Made by a program: the position numbers and the translations under genes. Source: Ipomoea triloba (taxonomy: Eukaryota; Streptophyta; Magnoliopsida; Solanales; Convolvulaceae). From it: DNA of 64,000 bases. Shown here piece after piece: positions 1-11,513 of the stretch. Under the pieces are notes generated by a model. That model was not told the DNA's origin. It did no database searches and saw only the letters and a program-made list of their open reading frames with translations. The stretch lies in contig NC_044922.1 in NCBI RefSeq assembly GCF_003576645.1, forward strand, positions 14,885,910 through 14,949,909, read 5' to 3'. The first letter of the stretch is position 1. Every line of letters begins with the position of its first letter.

Positions 1-217
1 TATATACTGCAGTAAATTCTTATTGGACTTAGATGTCATATAAACTATAATGAATAAAACCTGGTGGAGAGAATTCCACATTCCAAGACATTGGCTGATC
101 TCAACCCTCTCAAAGAGGATTTTTGCGCATGATTATCATTATAAACGAAGAGGGGTACGAGAGATGGTTAATACTTGATCAGGGCATAGATCAGTCATGG
201 AAACAAATTCAATTTGA

Positions 218-380
218 ATGGTGGCCTATTGACCTTCTTGGTTTGAGCCAGTCAGCTATAGGCAACCTAAGCTGATTTACCTCCTTGTGGTCGGTCCTTT
301 GCCAACTAGGATCACGAGGTGAGGTTTACTCAGTGCACATCCTCGGGTAGTGGCTGAGGGTTTCCCTCGTCACCCAAAAA
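218..380 (+). mobile_element. 5'-truncated Au-like SINE in an ARF4 intron
   Basis: A short element ends in an A-rich tail and is flanked by a direct repeat (aaattcaatttga at 205-217 and 381-393), as expected for a target-site duplication. Its body (gagccagtcagct, ctccttgtgg, gtttactcagtgcac, gggtttccctcgtc) closely resembles the reverse complement of the element at 57669-57849. The tRNA-like head is missing, so this copy is 5'-truncated. It lies antisense to the ARF gene, inside the intron that runs off the left edge. The Au family name is from memory; the insertion itself is seen directly. Confidence 0.8.
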
Positions 381-1141
381 AAATTCAATTTGATTGTGAC
401 TGCAATGCATTGCAGTCACATCTCACATTTGAACAAAACAACATCAGTATTTGAGCAATATGAGAAAAGGGATGAAAGCATACTTCCTACTAAGTTTTAT
501 AATATAAATCAGAAGAAAAATTCATGATTTGAATGTAATATATCTGTTTTAGGTAAAGTAGAAGTCTACTAAAACTTTCTGATAGTCTCTTTCCATCATT
601 CTCACTACTAACCGACTTAGATCAACAAAACAGTTATTAAAAGGTCCATATGGGTGGAGAGACTAAACTATTTGATATACATTTGTAAGTGGTCCCTGTA
701 AGTACAAAAGATACACACACACATCGAAGGGCTCAGGCTAGTATAGCAAGTCTTACAAACAAACTTCTCAACCATAACGATCCAAAATCAACCTTATAAT
801 AAAATAAGATATCTACTGCTGTATGATCCCATCATTATCACAAACTGACACAACCATTAGCTGTAATACGAGACAAATATAATGATGTGTCACATCACCT
901 AATTTAGCATACACAATAAAAACATCTGTAAACCATGACAACTCAACTCTCTCTTGTTCAGAAGCTAGGAAAACCCGTTTTATTTGTGCACTATATCAGA
1001 GAAACTAGTCATTTTTTTTTTCAATTTTTGGATAGTTGTGTACTTGTAAAGTTCAATGAATAAACAAACAAGTAAAGAGTATTCGGGATTTCGCGGCCAT
1101 GATGATAGTAAAAGCCTAAAAGGCAAATGTCAGAGTAGTAC

Positions 1142-2959
1142 CTTGGGCTATAGAAGACATTAAATGTGCTCTTGCTAGATAGAGCATTTGTGACTGCAGA
1201 AAGCACACTGGAATACGAAGTTTGATTCTTTATGATTGACTCAGGCAACCCGTGTCTAGGCCTAGCAGCTCTTCTTATTCCCAGTCTGAGATCTCCCCCT
1301 TCTCCCCTACAAGAAACCATCTTTTAAGCTGAAAGTTTTGCCAAGGACGAAAGATTCTTAAGAATTAGATGCCAAGATACTATTAAAATCTTTCTACATT
1401 ACCATCTTCTCTGTGGATTTTATGCTCTTCATTATTATGAGCATGCTTACCACTTAATGCAGAAGCATTTCTGGAACTTGAATTATGGATTTCACTTCCT
1501 AAGGTCCTATTTTAATCTTTCTCACAACCGATTATTTTCTTTTCTTTTAAGGCCTACTTCATATTGTAGCTTTAAGAAAACAAAATATAGCCTCCCTCCC
1601 AGTTAAGAACTTAAAATGGTTCCACTCTTAGGTGCCTCGAGGCAAAATTTATACCTTAAAAAGAGAACCGCATCCCCCGACACTAGATTCTTTTGGCTCA
1701 CAAAAATACTCCATCCGGTGGTGAGCAAATGCCGCCTTGGCTGGCCTAATAAAAGAAGCATCAAGCCTTTCACATTCCGTATCGAACAATGTTTTAAGAA
1801 ATAATCGAGGCTTTCACATTCCTTCCATACCTCTATATATGTGTCGAAATTTCCATTCCACTCCATGCAGGTCTCTTGCAACCAGCTCCTGAAATGGCCT
1901 CTGCTCTTTGTAATCCTACAATTGTTGTAATGCAACAAAGCATTCATAAGAAAATTTATCTCCTTCCTTGCACTAAAAAGAAACGTTATAGCCCGGAAGG
2001 AGAGTCGCACCAAAGGTGGGAAACAATCTTCAGCAGCTCTACGAGGAACCGAAAATCCTCCGTGGGTACTGGTGTCGGAAGCAGTAAGGGTTTTGCAGAA
2101 CATATGGGAGGTTGATTTTGTAGGGGCAGTTCCACCCCCCTCCTCATCCATCCCCAAATCCTCAGGCTCTTTCCCCTCCAAACTCATACCCACTGGCTGT
2201 ACAGATTACACAAGACACTAAATCAAAGTGAAGTACTTGGATTTTTCTAGCAGCCCAAAGAATTCAGTTTTTCATTTCTTGGAAGAAAATGATACATACA
2301 AGAATGCTCCACATTCCACAAAATAGAAAACCCACCCAATTTCATCCCCCACCCCACAGCTAAGATAAAATACTAACACTAAAGAACAAAAATGCATATC
2401 ACCACCTCAACATAGGATAGCTCAGAACAAGATCAAGTGAGAATCATCATACCTCTGATATAGGGAGAAGAGTCAGCTGTGTGTAGACATCATCATTTTC
2501 CTTATTGGCCTATAGTTTCAAGAAATCACAGACCCAAATTTGTGAATAAAAACACCCCAAGCAAAAGAAAAGCACAAAGCATTACTAAGTACATAAAGCA
2601 AAAAAGGGCACAGTCCTTACAAGAAGTTGAACATCCTCTACTCTGCAGAAGATCTGGGGCTGAAGGCCAAGTGTTGGGAGGTCAGTCTCCAATGGTGGAA
2701 AGGGAGAAGCAGAAGCAGCCTGCTCCAAGTGGCCTTGAGGGAAATAGACCACCACATTCCCCTTCTTGGGCAAGCAGGTGAGAGGGCCAGCACAGGCATG
2801 CCAGAGCTCCAAGTAGATTGAAGAAGCATTTGAAGAGTTATAGCCACAAGAACCAAGAACCCCTTCTTCACATTCTGCATAACAACATGAACCATTCTTG
2901 TTCTCCTCCTTCTCCTCCTCCTCACCACCCCTCACTTCATGGTTCAGATCAATTTCCAT
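1142..2959 (-). CDS. ARF4: Auxin response factor 4 (5' part, continues beyond left edge)
   Basis: This is a DNA-binding transcription factor that acts in the nucleus on auxin response elements and usually represses. Six exons are readable: 2959-2621, 2509-2453, 2196-2011, 1915-1831, 1745-1655 and 1306-1142. All have GT..AG borders and consistent phases, and give 307 residues plus two bases. The start is the ATG at 2959 (MEIDLNHEV), which fits the ARF4 N-terminus MEFDLN. Exon 1 carries [18 protein letters not shown] and [10 protein letters not shown]. Exon 3 opens the B3 domain ([20 protein letters not shown]), exon 4 gives [15 protein letters not shown], and exon 5 gives [14 protein letters not shown] and SGDAVLFLR. 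Exon 6 has [12 protein letters not shown] and ends at NVFYSPR. The next expected exon (HAEFVIPYEKY-like) is not found in 1-1141, so that intron is longer than 1.1 kb. ARF3 is the nearest alternative, but the start and the [14 protein letters not shown] wording favour ARF4. No stop or frameshift is seen. Confidence 0.93.
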
Positions 2960-3760
2960 TAACAATTGAACACCCCCCTAGTGAGGTGCACAGTATTTTT
3001 TTTTTCTCAATATAGCATCCGAAGAAACAAACTAAGTAAACATCAACCAACCAATCCACTCAAGAAATAACACCAAAAAGCTTGAGAAACAGTGAAAAAA
3101 CAAAATACTAGTACTGAAAAGTTGGGAGGGAAAAGCAATCAAGTGGCTACCAAAATGCTAATAGGAAATTGGAAAATGGAAGTCAATATAAAAAGGGGGT
3201 GTCTTTAAAGCAAGAACAGGGGGTGTGGGAATACAAGAATACTAGTAGAAAATTAGAGAAACAATGAGAATTTGAAGTCATGGTTTGCCAAGAAGCTGGC
3301 TAAAAGATGGGAAAGGCAATAGAAAAAGAAGTGTCAAATAATATAACAAGAAATTCAATGTACGATTCCTCCCCCATTTGCAGTTCTGAGAAGGGGGAGC
3401 AGAAGAAACAGCAGACATAGACAATTGCTAAGGAAGCACAGAAGCAAAAGGCAAAAAAAGCCAATGTGCTTGTGCCCTTTTGGATTCGTTTCTTTCTTCC
3501 CTTTTATTTTTCTTTTATTATTATTATTTTTTTTTTTTTCTGTTTTGTATATCTTTGTATGTATGTATTTGTTCTTGAATGTGTGAGATTGAGACCCTTG
3601 GTGTGTGAGTGGAGGGGACAGGTTAAAGACAGTGCATAACCCACACCTTCTAATCCCCATACTTCATCCTTTTGCTCTCTACCAACTCTCTCCTTTCTTT
3701 CACTAAATAAATAACCACACATAATTACCCCCATTTATCCATTTAAATATAATTTTTTTT
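2960..3760 (-). promoter_or_regulatory. ARF4 5' UTR and proximal promoter region
   Basis: This is the stretch directly upstream of the ARF4 start codon. On the minus strand it is rich in A and GA runs, as plant 5' leaders often are, and has no convincing reading frame. An AT-rich, TATA-like block (tatatttaaat on the minus strand) sits around 3741-3755. That would imply a leader of about 700 bp if no UTR intron exists. The transcription start is not determined. Confidence 0.4.
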
Positions 3761-4587
3761 TTTAAAGTTACCTCCAAAAAGGATGAAGTGGTAAAGCATG
3801 ATTCTGGTTGATAACATGAGGACTAATTTGGACCATTTATTTATTTTTATCTAATTGCTGTTTTTTTTTTCCTTCTAATGTTCTCTCTTTTATTTAATAG
3901 GGGTATTTTCGATAATTTATATGGGTTTTTAATTGTAAATATTATATTTTCGGTTGAACTTAAAATAATTTTGGCCTGCAATAAAGAGAGAATGTCTAGA
4001 CAACGTTGAAGGCACAACAATAGTGTCAACCCGTAGGTTCACCAATGACTACCCACAAGTTCACTGGTGGAACTAAGTCAAGATAAGTCTGGATTGAAGC
4101 GTGGGTACATCGCAACTATGCAGGAGGATTATCGCGAATTTCCAATGGAGAAATCGACAGCGATGGGGTGATGTCCCATGCGGTACGAAGATCAGCTAGA
4201 AAATGACGAACTATTTCTCCTAAATTTTCAGGAGGCTTCGGGGGTGGATCACCTACCCCATGATCATCTCAACCTTGCAGGGACAATGACCAATTCAGCT
4301 TGTCATAATCCCGATCAAAAACATCGTAAAACGCAATCAAAATTTTGGAGAAATCGTCGTTTTGCAAGAGAGAAATGGGTTGGTTGGGTGGGTTTAGGGT
4401 TTGGGAACTGTACGGAAAACTATAATCGGAAGCTATATGCATAATGAGGATTGGTTCAAGTTATTTACAATTTAATATTTTTTAATATTTAATTTCATGT
4501 TAGTATACAAAATGACATACTATTAAACACAAAAATCAAATTTTTAAATAATAAGAGAATGTTAATGAAAATAAGTGATAGAACTAA
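3761..4587. other. Intergenic, nothing recognised
   Basis: AT-rich sequence without a convincing gene. A slightly more GC-rich patch at 4030-4400 can be read open for short distances but shows no family motif and no good codon structure. Confidence 0.5.
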
Positions 4588-4843
4588 GGGTGTGTTTGGT
4601 TGGTGGGTTTAGGCACAAGGAATAGGTTTTGTGAATGCTACTATGGGTTTGGAATACCCCATTAATGACAAAACACATACCCTTATTAAATAAGGGTTTC
4701 ATCTCCCTTCCTCCTTTCTTCCTCAACTATTAATAATTATTCACATTCCACCCAATTACCAAACATGTTAAATACTTTCACCAAAACCCATTCTCATTAC
4801 CAAGTATTTGATACCCATTCCCATTTGCGAACCAAACGCACCC
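4588..4843. mobile_element. Tourist-like MITE (PIF/Harbinger type)
   Basis: The element starts gggtgtgtttggttg and ends gcgaaccaaacgcaccc, forming imperfect terminal inverted repeats of about 15 bp. It is flanked by the trinucleotide TAA on both sides (4585-4587 and 4844-4846), the usual target duplication of Tourist/PIF elements. It is 256 bp long and non-coding. Relatives lie at 50397, 53170, 53896 and 57015. Confidence 0.85.
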
Positions 4844-4846
4844 TAA

Positions 4847-6512
4847 TAGTTATTCTGACCAATTACAAGTAAAATAGGCACAACAAGGGTATATATTTAT
4901 GTTGTTCTAAAAAATTTAAATGTGATTTATTATTTGAGAAATTCTATCAATTTTTACGAAATGGAAATTTGGATAAAGAAGAATAGATAATACTTTTACT
5001 TGTATATTCCAATTTAGAAAATAACGAATGAAGAGTACAGTGAAAAATTATAGGAACGAAAATTTGAATATTTGAAGTAAGTGCAGTCTAAAATTTGAAA
5101 AAACAAAAAAGTTATGTAATTCATTTAATTTGTAAGTGAGAAAAGGGGGGAAAAAAAAAAAGAACACTTTAAAATAATAATGTAAAATATGAACATTCAA
5201 TTAAGTATGTAATAAATTAAAAAAGGTGTTGGTTTTAATAATTTTAATTATAGAATATGACAAAAGTGATAGACTGAACATTAATAGCATGTAAATACAA
5301 AAACTATAAAGACTCTTAATGGTAACATGCATTTGAATCTTGCATAAAATCTAAACAAAAATAAATGAACTATTGAAAGAAGTTGACACCCATATTGTTC
5401 GATGCTTTATATATATAATGTATAGTTTATAGTTTATTGAGATTATTTGATTTAATAAAATATATTAAATCAAGAAGTTATGTACAGAAAAATAAAATTA
5501 TTGTCAACACCTTCTTGGTAGAGTCCGTGGCACAGGATATTCTTATTGTAATTTACCTCTCATGTATAATTTTCAAATTATTACACAAGAACAAAATATA
5601 TCTAGTGCACACCCCTTAAGTAGCCGTTACGAGTTTTTCTTATTACTCAAACAACAGTCTATTTAATTAATAAAATATACATTTTACAACAAAAATATCA
5701 TACAAAATTTCGTTTGGTATTTCGTGCACTCATATAAGTAATGCACTTAAATTGTTTTTTTTTTTATTTTTATTTTTGAAAATCAAAAGCAACCCCAAAA
5801 TAATGCACTTGATTTGTTCACACATAAACGCATGAAACGAACCAAAGTTCATGTAATTTATGCATGGTGTATTTGGTTCGAATATGAGAATAAAAACTGA
5901 AACGGGAATCAAATATTTGATAATTGAAATGAATTTTGGTGAAAAGTATTTTACATGTTTCGTAGTAGGATAAAATTTATTTGATCACCTATTTCGAGTA
6001 AAATTGTTTGTATATAAATTTATCCACATGAATTTAGGTATATGAATGTAATAAAAAGAATCTTAAAGTTACTAGTAAAATAAAAGGAAAAGAGAAAAAT
6101 AAAATGATCTGAAATAGTAAAATACGAGAGGGGGCGAGTTGTCAATGTAAATGGACCGGCAGAAGTTTGGCAGCAAATATGGTGGGGGTGTTTTATTAGT
6201 AGTTAGACTCCGTGGGCCCACCACTCAACTCTGTTTTTAACATCTCTCAAGTCTCATCACTCTGTCTCCTATTATATTGTTGCTTTCTTTTCACTCCCAT
6301 TAACCGCGCGTGCCCCCCCTTTTTTTAATAAACCATAATATTGCTTCAAAATTATAATTCAAACTAGTAAATTTTGGTTTATGAGAAAAAACTCATGAAA
6401 AAAGGGAAAAAAATCACTCTTGAGATTGATCTGAGAATGTCAAAAGGTAGCTCCGATCAAGAGTTAAATTTAAAATCTTATGGTTACTAGATTAATTATC
6501 CCATCAATTTGA
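4847..6512. other. AT-rich intergenic DNA with a half MITE at 5866-5975
   Basis: No gene was found. At 5866-5975 the sequence ggtgtatttggttcgaatatgag and its continuation resemble the left half of the Tourist-like family seen at 50397, without a matching right end. A short segment at 5517-5615 (tttacctctcatgta, attacacaag, tagtgcacaccc) belongs to a dispersed repeat also seen near 22565, 26450, 56700 and 60300. Confidence 0.45.
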
Positions 6513-6524
6513 TTATAACTTTAA

Positions 6525-7537
6525 GGGGAAATGACACTGTTTCCTTTGAATTATATGTTTATAACATTTTATTTCAATGAATTATTCATGTATCCATATT
6601 AGCCACCTCAATTATTTTAAAAGTGACGATTTTTTCCATGATATATTAGATGAACATTTTTACCCTTAAAATAAATTTTGATTCTCTAACAAATTATTTC
6701 CTCCCAAAATATTAAATCTCCACCCCAAGGGTGACTCGATCCCAAGTCTTTCCTCCTAAACTTCATTATTGTGACCAGTTGAGTTGGTCATAGCCCATAC
6801 AGGCACCAACTAATTATTACTTATATATAAGGATGATCGCAGTTTGGGTCAAATTGAACAGGACTGTAGCAAGTAAATCAAAAGGTTCCAGTTATGATTT
6901 AGAATCGAAACTCAATATTTGGGTTTCAGTTTATTAAAATTGCGACCGGAAAAATTTGAATTCTAAACCGTGAACTGAAAGTTCAAAATTAGAACAACTA
7001 CTTAGCTTAAAATCAGAATTTAATGTATTTTATTTTTCACATTTATTATGATTCTCACATATAAGTAAATATGACCACGATTCGGTTCTTATTTTGAATC
7101 ATCGATTCACGATTCCAAATCAAGTTTGAACCGTTGGATCAATTTTTTTTTTAATTCTATTTTTCGTTTTTAAAATAGTCTAAATTCAATAATTAATGTA
7201 TTTTATTTTTTCCCCATTCAAGAACTGAAATCGACAGTTCTAATTCGTGATTTTAATAAACTGAAACTCAAATATTGAGCTCCAATTCTAAATCACAATT
7301 AGAACCTTTCGATTTGGTTGTTACAATGTTTGGTTCGATTTGAACCAAACCGTGGTCATTCATATTGGAGAAGAAAAATAAATGGAATGTTTATTTTAAG
7401 AGTAAAAATGTCTATTTAATATACCAGGAGAGAAAACACAACTTTTATAATAATTGAGGGGTTTAATATGAATACATAAATAATTCATGAGAGAAAAGTG
7501 CTATAAGTATATAATTCACGAGGAAAAAGTATTATTG
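6525..7537. mobile_element. Mutator-like fold-back element with long inverted arms
   Basis: Two long inverted arms (about 6525-6680 plus 6825-6960, against 7207-7537) pair with each other. For example, tttgaattatatg on the left matches gtgaattatatac on the reversed right, and agtttattaaaat is shared by the inner arms. The same 12-bp sequence ttataactttaa stands on both sides (6513-6524 and 7538-7549), which fits a Mutator-type target duplication of 9-12 bp. The left end ggggaaatgacactg looks like a MULE terminus. No transposase frame remains. A tRNA-like segment at about 6700-6815 interrupts the left arm. Confidence 0.75.
6700..6815 (-). mobile_element. SINE-like insertion inside the fold-back element
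   Basis: On the minus strand this segment reads ctcaactggtcacaat, then cttgggatcgagtcaccc. The second part resembles a B-box and the first an A-box of a tRNA-derived SINE. It has no partner in the opposite arm of the fold-back element, so it was probably inserted later. Exact ends are uncertain. Confidence 0.45.
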
Positions 7538-7672
7538 TTATAACTTTAAACTAGTAAAACTTGTTTATATTATTTATGTCTCATTTTATGCTTATGATTC
7601 AGTCAAAAAATGTTTAACTCAAATTATTCACAATTTTATTTGTTTTTGTAAATTTTAATCTAATATTAGTGC

Positions 7673-7678
<6 letters not shown>

Positions 7679-7725
<47 letters not shown>
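7679..7725. repeat. (TA)n microsatellite
   Basis: An uninterrupted AT dinucleotide run of about 47 bp just upstream of Helitron 1. Confidence 0.95.
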
Positions 7726-7726
<1 letters not shown>

Positions 7727-8230
7727 TACGAAATATTATAATTTACTTTTTAAAAATTAATTGAGAAAGAAAGAGTTAAACATGCCACGCAAAGTGGAAT
7801 AAATGTAGTAATAATTTATTCATTTTGATACTTGAGTTTTTAATTTCATCTAATCTATATATATATATTAAAACAGAAGTACTAGCTTTCCCGCTCATTT
7901 TAGTCCAAAAATTTTGAAATCGGTCAACATAATATTATATAATAATTACTTATCAAAAATTATAGCCTTCCTTATCATTCCTTATTTATGACTAAAATTG
8001 ACAAAATATTCAAAATATGATTCCATTCCTTATTCTACACGGAAATTAATTTGAAATATTTTAGTCAATTCCATTCCTGTATGGATTCCTTATTTATGTA
8101 CATATGTTAACAAAATAGTCACACGGAAATAATAATTATTAAACAAAATTATAGTTATTATACCATGCAATTCAATTATTGTTCAAAATATTTTAATCTT
8201 GCGTATTATATATATATATATATATATATA

Positions 8231-8935
8231 TTACTATATGATGTATATTATAGTATTCAAAAAAATTACTATATTATGTAATTGTACGCATTTAGATTCC
8301 TCTCATGATAATATTCAAAAAAATAAAAATTCCAACAATCAAATTACTATATGATGTATATTATAGTATTAAAAAAATATTACTATATTATGTTATTGTA
8401 TGTAATTAAATTCCTCTCATGATAATATTAAAAAAAAATGAAAATTTAACAATCAAATTACTATATGATGTATATTATAGTATTTAAAAAAATATTACTA
8501 TATTATGTTAATGTACGTAACTAAATTCCTCTCATTATAATATTCAAAAAAAATTCAAACAATCAAATTACTATATGATATATATTATAGTATTAAAAAA
8601 TATTACTATATTATGTTAATGTATGTAATTAAATTCCTCTCATGATAATATTCAAAAAAAATAAGAATCCAACAATCAAATTACTATATGGTGTATATTA
8701 TAGTGTTAAAAAAATTACTATATTATGTTAATGTACGTAATTAAATTCATCTCATGATAATATTCAAGCAAAATAAAAATTACAACAATCAAATTACAAT
8801 ATGATGTATATTATAGTATTAAAAAAATATTACTATATTATGTTAATGTACGTAATTAAATTCCTCTCATGATAATATTCAAAAAAAATAAAATTTTCAA
8901 CAATCAAATTACTATATGATATATATTATAGTATT
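8231..8935. repeat. Minisatellite of about 114 bp, about 6 copies
   Basis: The unit contains aaattactatatgatgtata, then attatgttaatgtacgtaa, then attcctctcatgataatatt and an A-rich spacer. Copies start near 8231, 8341, 8457, 8566, 8679, 8790 and 8905, with small differences and varying A runs. The array lies inside Helitron 1. Minisatellites are common inside plant Helitrons. Confidence 0.9.
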
Positions 8936-9094
8936 CCAAAATAGATATGTCAAATTTAATTTATTCGAATAAGATAAAATTGAAATCTTCTCTTCAATTT
9001 AATATTTTTGTATTATAGATATTTTTAATTTTATTTGTTTTATTTTTTGAATTTTAATTAAAATTATTAAAATTAAAATAATTTAATTTGATTC

Positions 9095-9095
<1 letters not shown>

Positions 9096-9135
<40 letters not shown>
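9096..9135. repeat. (AT)n microsatellite
   Basis: About 40 bp of AT dinucleotides inside Helitron 1. Confidence 0.9.
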
Positions 9136-9139
<4 letters not shown>

Positions 9140-9694
9140 AATTGTTGCATGTCAAAAGTTCACCCAAATAAAAAAATTGTTGCATGTCAATTTGTTTACT
9201 TCATCTAACTTTTAAAAATAACTACAATATTATTACTACTATATATAAATTTCTTCCTACATAAATGATGTTGGTTTTCAAAGTTTAAAAATGTGAAAGG
9301 TATAATATATCATTATTATGATTTTAGCTCTCTACTAATAACAAATATAAGTATTATTGCATTAATTTAAAAGTTTTATAGTTCAAATGCTGTGAACAAA
9401 TTTTATAAAATACCATAAATTATAAAAATTTAAAAATCTAAAATAATAGTTATTATTTAAATATTATGAGCTCAAAACAAATTAATTTACGTTAATAACA
9501 TAACTGAAGAAAAACTAACATAAAAATGAACTAATTGAACTAACTTACATTTGCGGAGTTTGAAAAAAAAATATAATGTTATTGGGTAAATGTTTCACAT
9601 TTAAATATAATTTTATTAAATTTATTGGAATTCACATATTTAAGAATGATGCATCATCTCGAGATCTATCAATTTAAAACGAAGAAGAATAAGA

Positions 9695-9790
9695 GATTTA
9701 TTTTTTTGAATACAAGGCTCAATCTCATGACCTCCTATACGGGAGAATCACTACATGTCATCTGAGCACAAGATGCATGACAAGAACAAT
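9695..9790 (-). mobile_element. tRNA-derived SINE head fragment
   Basis: On the minus strand it reads gctcagatgacatgtag, a gap, then ggtcatgagattgagcc. These are the A-box and B-box positions of the SINE family at 11045-11210, whose head reads gtggtcaagcggcatgaag and ggtcatgggttcgagcc. A similar fragment lies at 53560-53645. Confidence 0.55.
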
Positions 9791-10042
9791 AGGTAATAGA
9801 ACTAAACGAAAAAGAGATAATAGAACTAAAAGAAATAAACTTTCAAATAAATTAGTTAAAAACATATCATAGATCTACAAATCTTGAACCACAAAGTCTA
9901 TTGTGAACCTATTATTTAAATAATGATCTAGAGATGTTTTGATTGTGCTACATTTACGGGTTGAAAAATATTTAGAAACAAAACTAAATGGTTTCTAGAC
10001 ATCTATTACTATTTATGATAACAAACAAAAGCTTAAGGAAAA

Positions 10043-10165
10043 AACTTGTGTGTGACTGTCTCATGGTCTCAATCCGTGAGACGGGTTTGATCTTTAACTA
10101 ACAAGGTCAAAGATCTGACCTATTAATCAAAGATCTGACCCGTGAGACGGTCTGACACAAGTGTT
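10043..10165. repeat. Small MITE-like inverted repeat
   Basis: The sequence is bounded by acttgtgtgtgactgtctca and gacggtctgacacaagtg, which are inverted copies of each other. Internal copies of gtgagacgg and atctgacc are present. A related sequence starts at about 40165. Confidence 0.5.
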
Positions 10166-11044
10166 ACTCAAAGTTTAAAATATCATCAAAGTAGATTTTG
10201 ATACAAAACTCATATATCAATGTAAAATTTTAAAATAAGAATGGTTTTTCATGCAAGGAAAAAAATTATATAATATTTATCAATATCTATATAATAAAAA
10301 ATTATAAATTTCTCTTTTTATCAATTTTTGTAGACATATTATATTTATAGTATTTTGTACAATATAAAAATATATATACATTTTTTTTATAGAATTGTGA
10401 TTATTGCCATAATTATACACGTTAATTACTACAATGAATATTTATTAAAAAATTATTTTAAAATATGTCTAAACTCATATTCTTAATTAAAAATTTAAAA
10501 ATATTTAAAAAATTTTCTAAATATATAACATAGTTAGGGACTACATTAATCCATATAGATTTAAAAATTAAATTCTTTTAATTTGTAAATGTAATTTTCT
10601 TAATTATAATTAATAAAATATAAAATATAATTAAAAATAAAATTATAAAATTAACAAAACGTGTATTCATAAATATTTAAATTTATAAAAATACATACAT
10701 ACATACATATACTTATGCATTATATTAATCATACAAAATAAAAATTCTATTTGTCAGTTTATAAATTTAATTATTTTAATTATAATATATCAATATAAAT
10801 TATAATTACATAAATTATATTATAGAATTTACATATATACATATTAATAAATATTATTTGTATATACACTGTATTACACAATCACATATATAAAATTTAA
10901 ATTTTACATTTTTTTTAATTTCTAAGTATAATTTCTTAGTTATTATTCATATTGTTAGAATTATAATAAATATGAAATAAGATTAGGAATAATTCAATTT
11001 AATAATGTAAATTTTTCTGTATAAATTTATATAAATATGTATAT

Positions 11045-11210
11045 TGCCAAAGGCCTTGTGGTCAAGCGGCATGAAGTGATTCTCTCGAGTGGGAGGTCAT
11101 GGGTTCGAGCCTCGGTGGGGGTAATGTTGACTTTGTTGGACTTCAGTAGGTTGAGAAAGTATATGGACAGATACTACATGTAACATGGTCAATAGTATTT
11201 CAAAAAAAAA
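11045..11210 (+). mobile_element. Complete tRNA-derived SINE
   Basis: The head reads gccaaaggccttgtggtcaa with A-box gtggtcaagcggc and B-box gggttcgagcc. The body holds gttggacttcagtaggttga, and the end is an A tail. The direct repeat aaatatgtatat stands on both sides (11033-11044 and 11211-11222). The element sits inside Helitron 1, so it inserted there or travelled with it. Relatives are at 16509, 45179 and 57025. Confidence 0.88.
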
Positions 11211-11513
11211 AAATATGTATATGATTAGAGATTATATTAATCATACAAAACTTTAATTTTGTATGTTATGATAATAGATACTTGACCAAATATACGAAAA
11301 TTCAACTATATTATTATATTGTACATTATAATATATTTGTATTTTTAAATTTTATTATTTAAATTTATAATAACAAAATTTTTTCCGTGCAGCGCACGGG
11401 TAAAACACTAGTAATGTTTTAACTATCAAGTTTGTACCAATCTTAGTCACTCGAATTACTAAAATAGGTATAAAAAATTAGACAAAATATTACATTCAAG
11501 ACTAAAATCTATA

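Larger units (their letters stand above)
7854..11411 (+). mobile_element. Helitron 1 (non-autonomous)
   Basis: The 5' end reads A|TC followed by a TA run and ttaaaacagaagtactagc. The 3' end reads ccgtgcagcgcacgg (a hairpin), then gtaaaacaCTAG|T. A TC start, a short GC-rich hairpin about 10 bp before a terminal CTAG, and insertion between A and T are the hallmarks of Helitrons. The 3.56 kb interior is AT-rich and holds a minisatellite (8231-8935), an (AT)n run (9096-9135), small MITE-like pieces and a SINE (11045-11210). No Rep/helicase frame is visible, so it depends on enzymes made elsewhere. Confidence 0.8.

Noticed and set aside
2479..3015. Plus-strand open stretches opposite ARF4 exon 1
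   Set aside because: They are antisense shadows of the GC-richer ARF4 coding sequence and have no family motif.
3355..3734. Minus-strand open stretches upstream of ARF4
   Set aside because: Low-complexity Lys/Asn runs from poly-A. The position suits a 5' leader better than a coding exon.
11060..11120. tRNA gene
   Set aside because: A- and B-boxes are present, but no cloverleaf with anticodon arm forms. The A tail and target duplication show it is a SINE. The same holds for 16509, 57025 and 57669.
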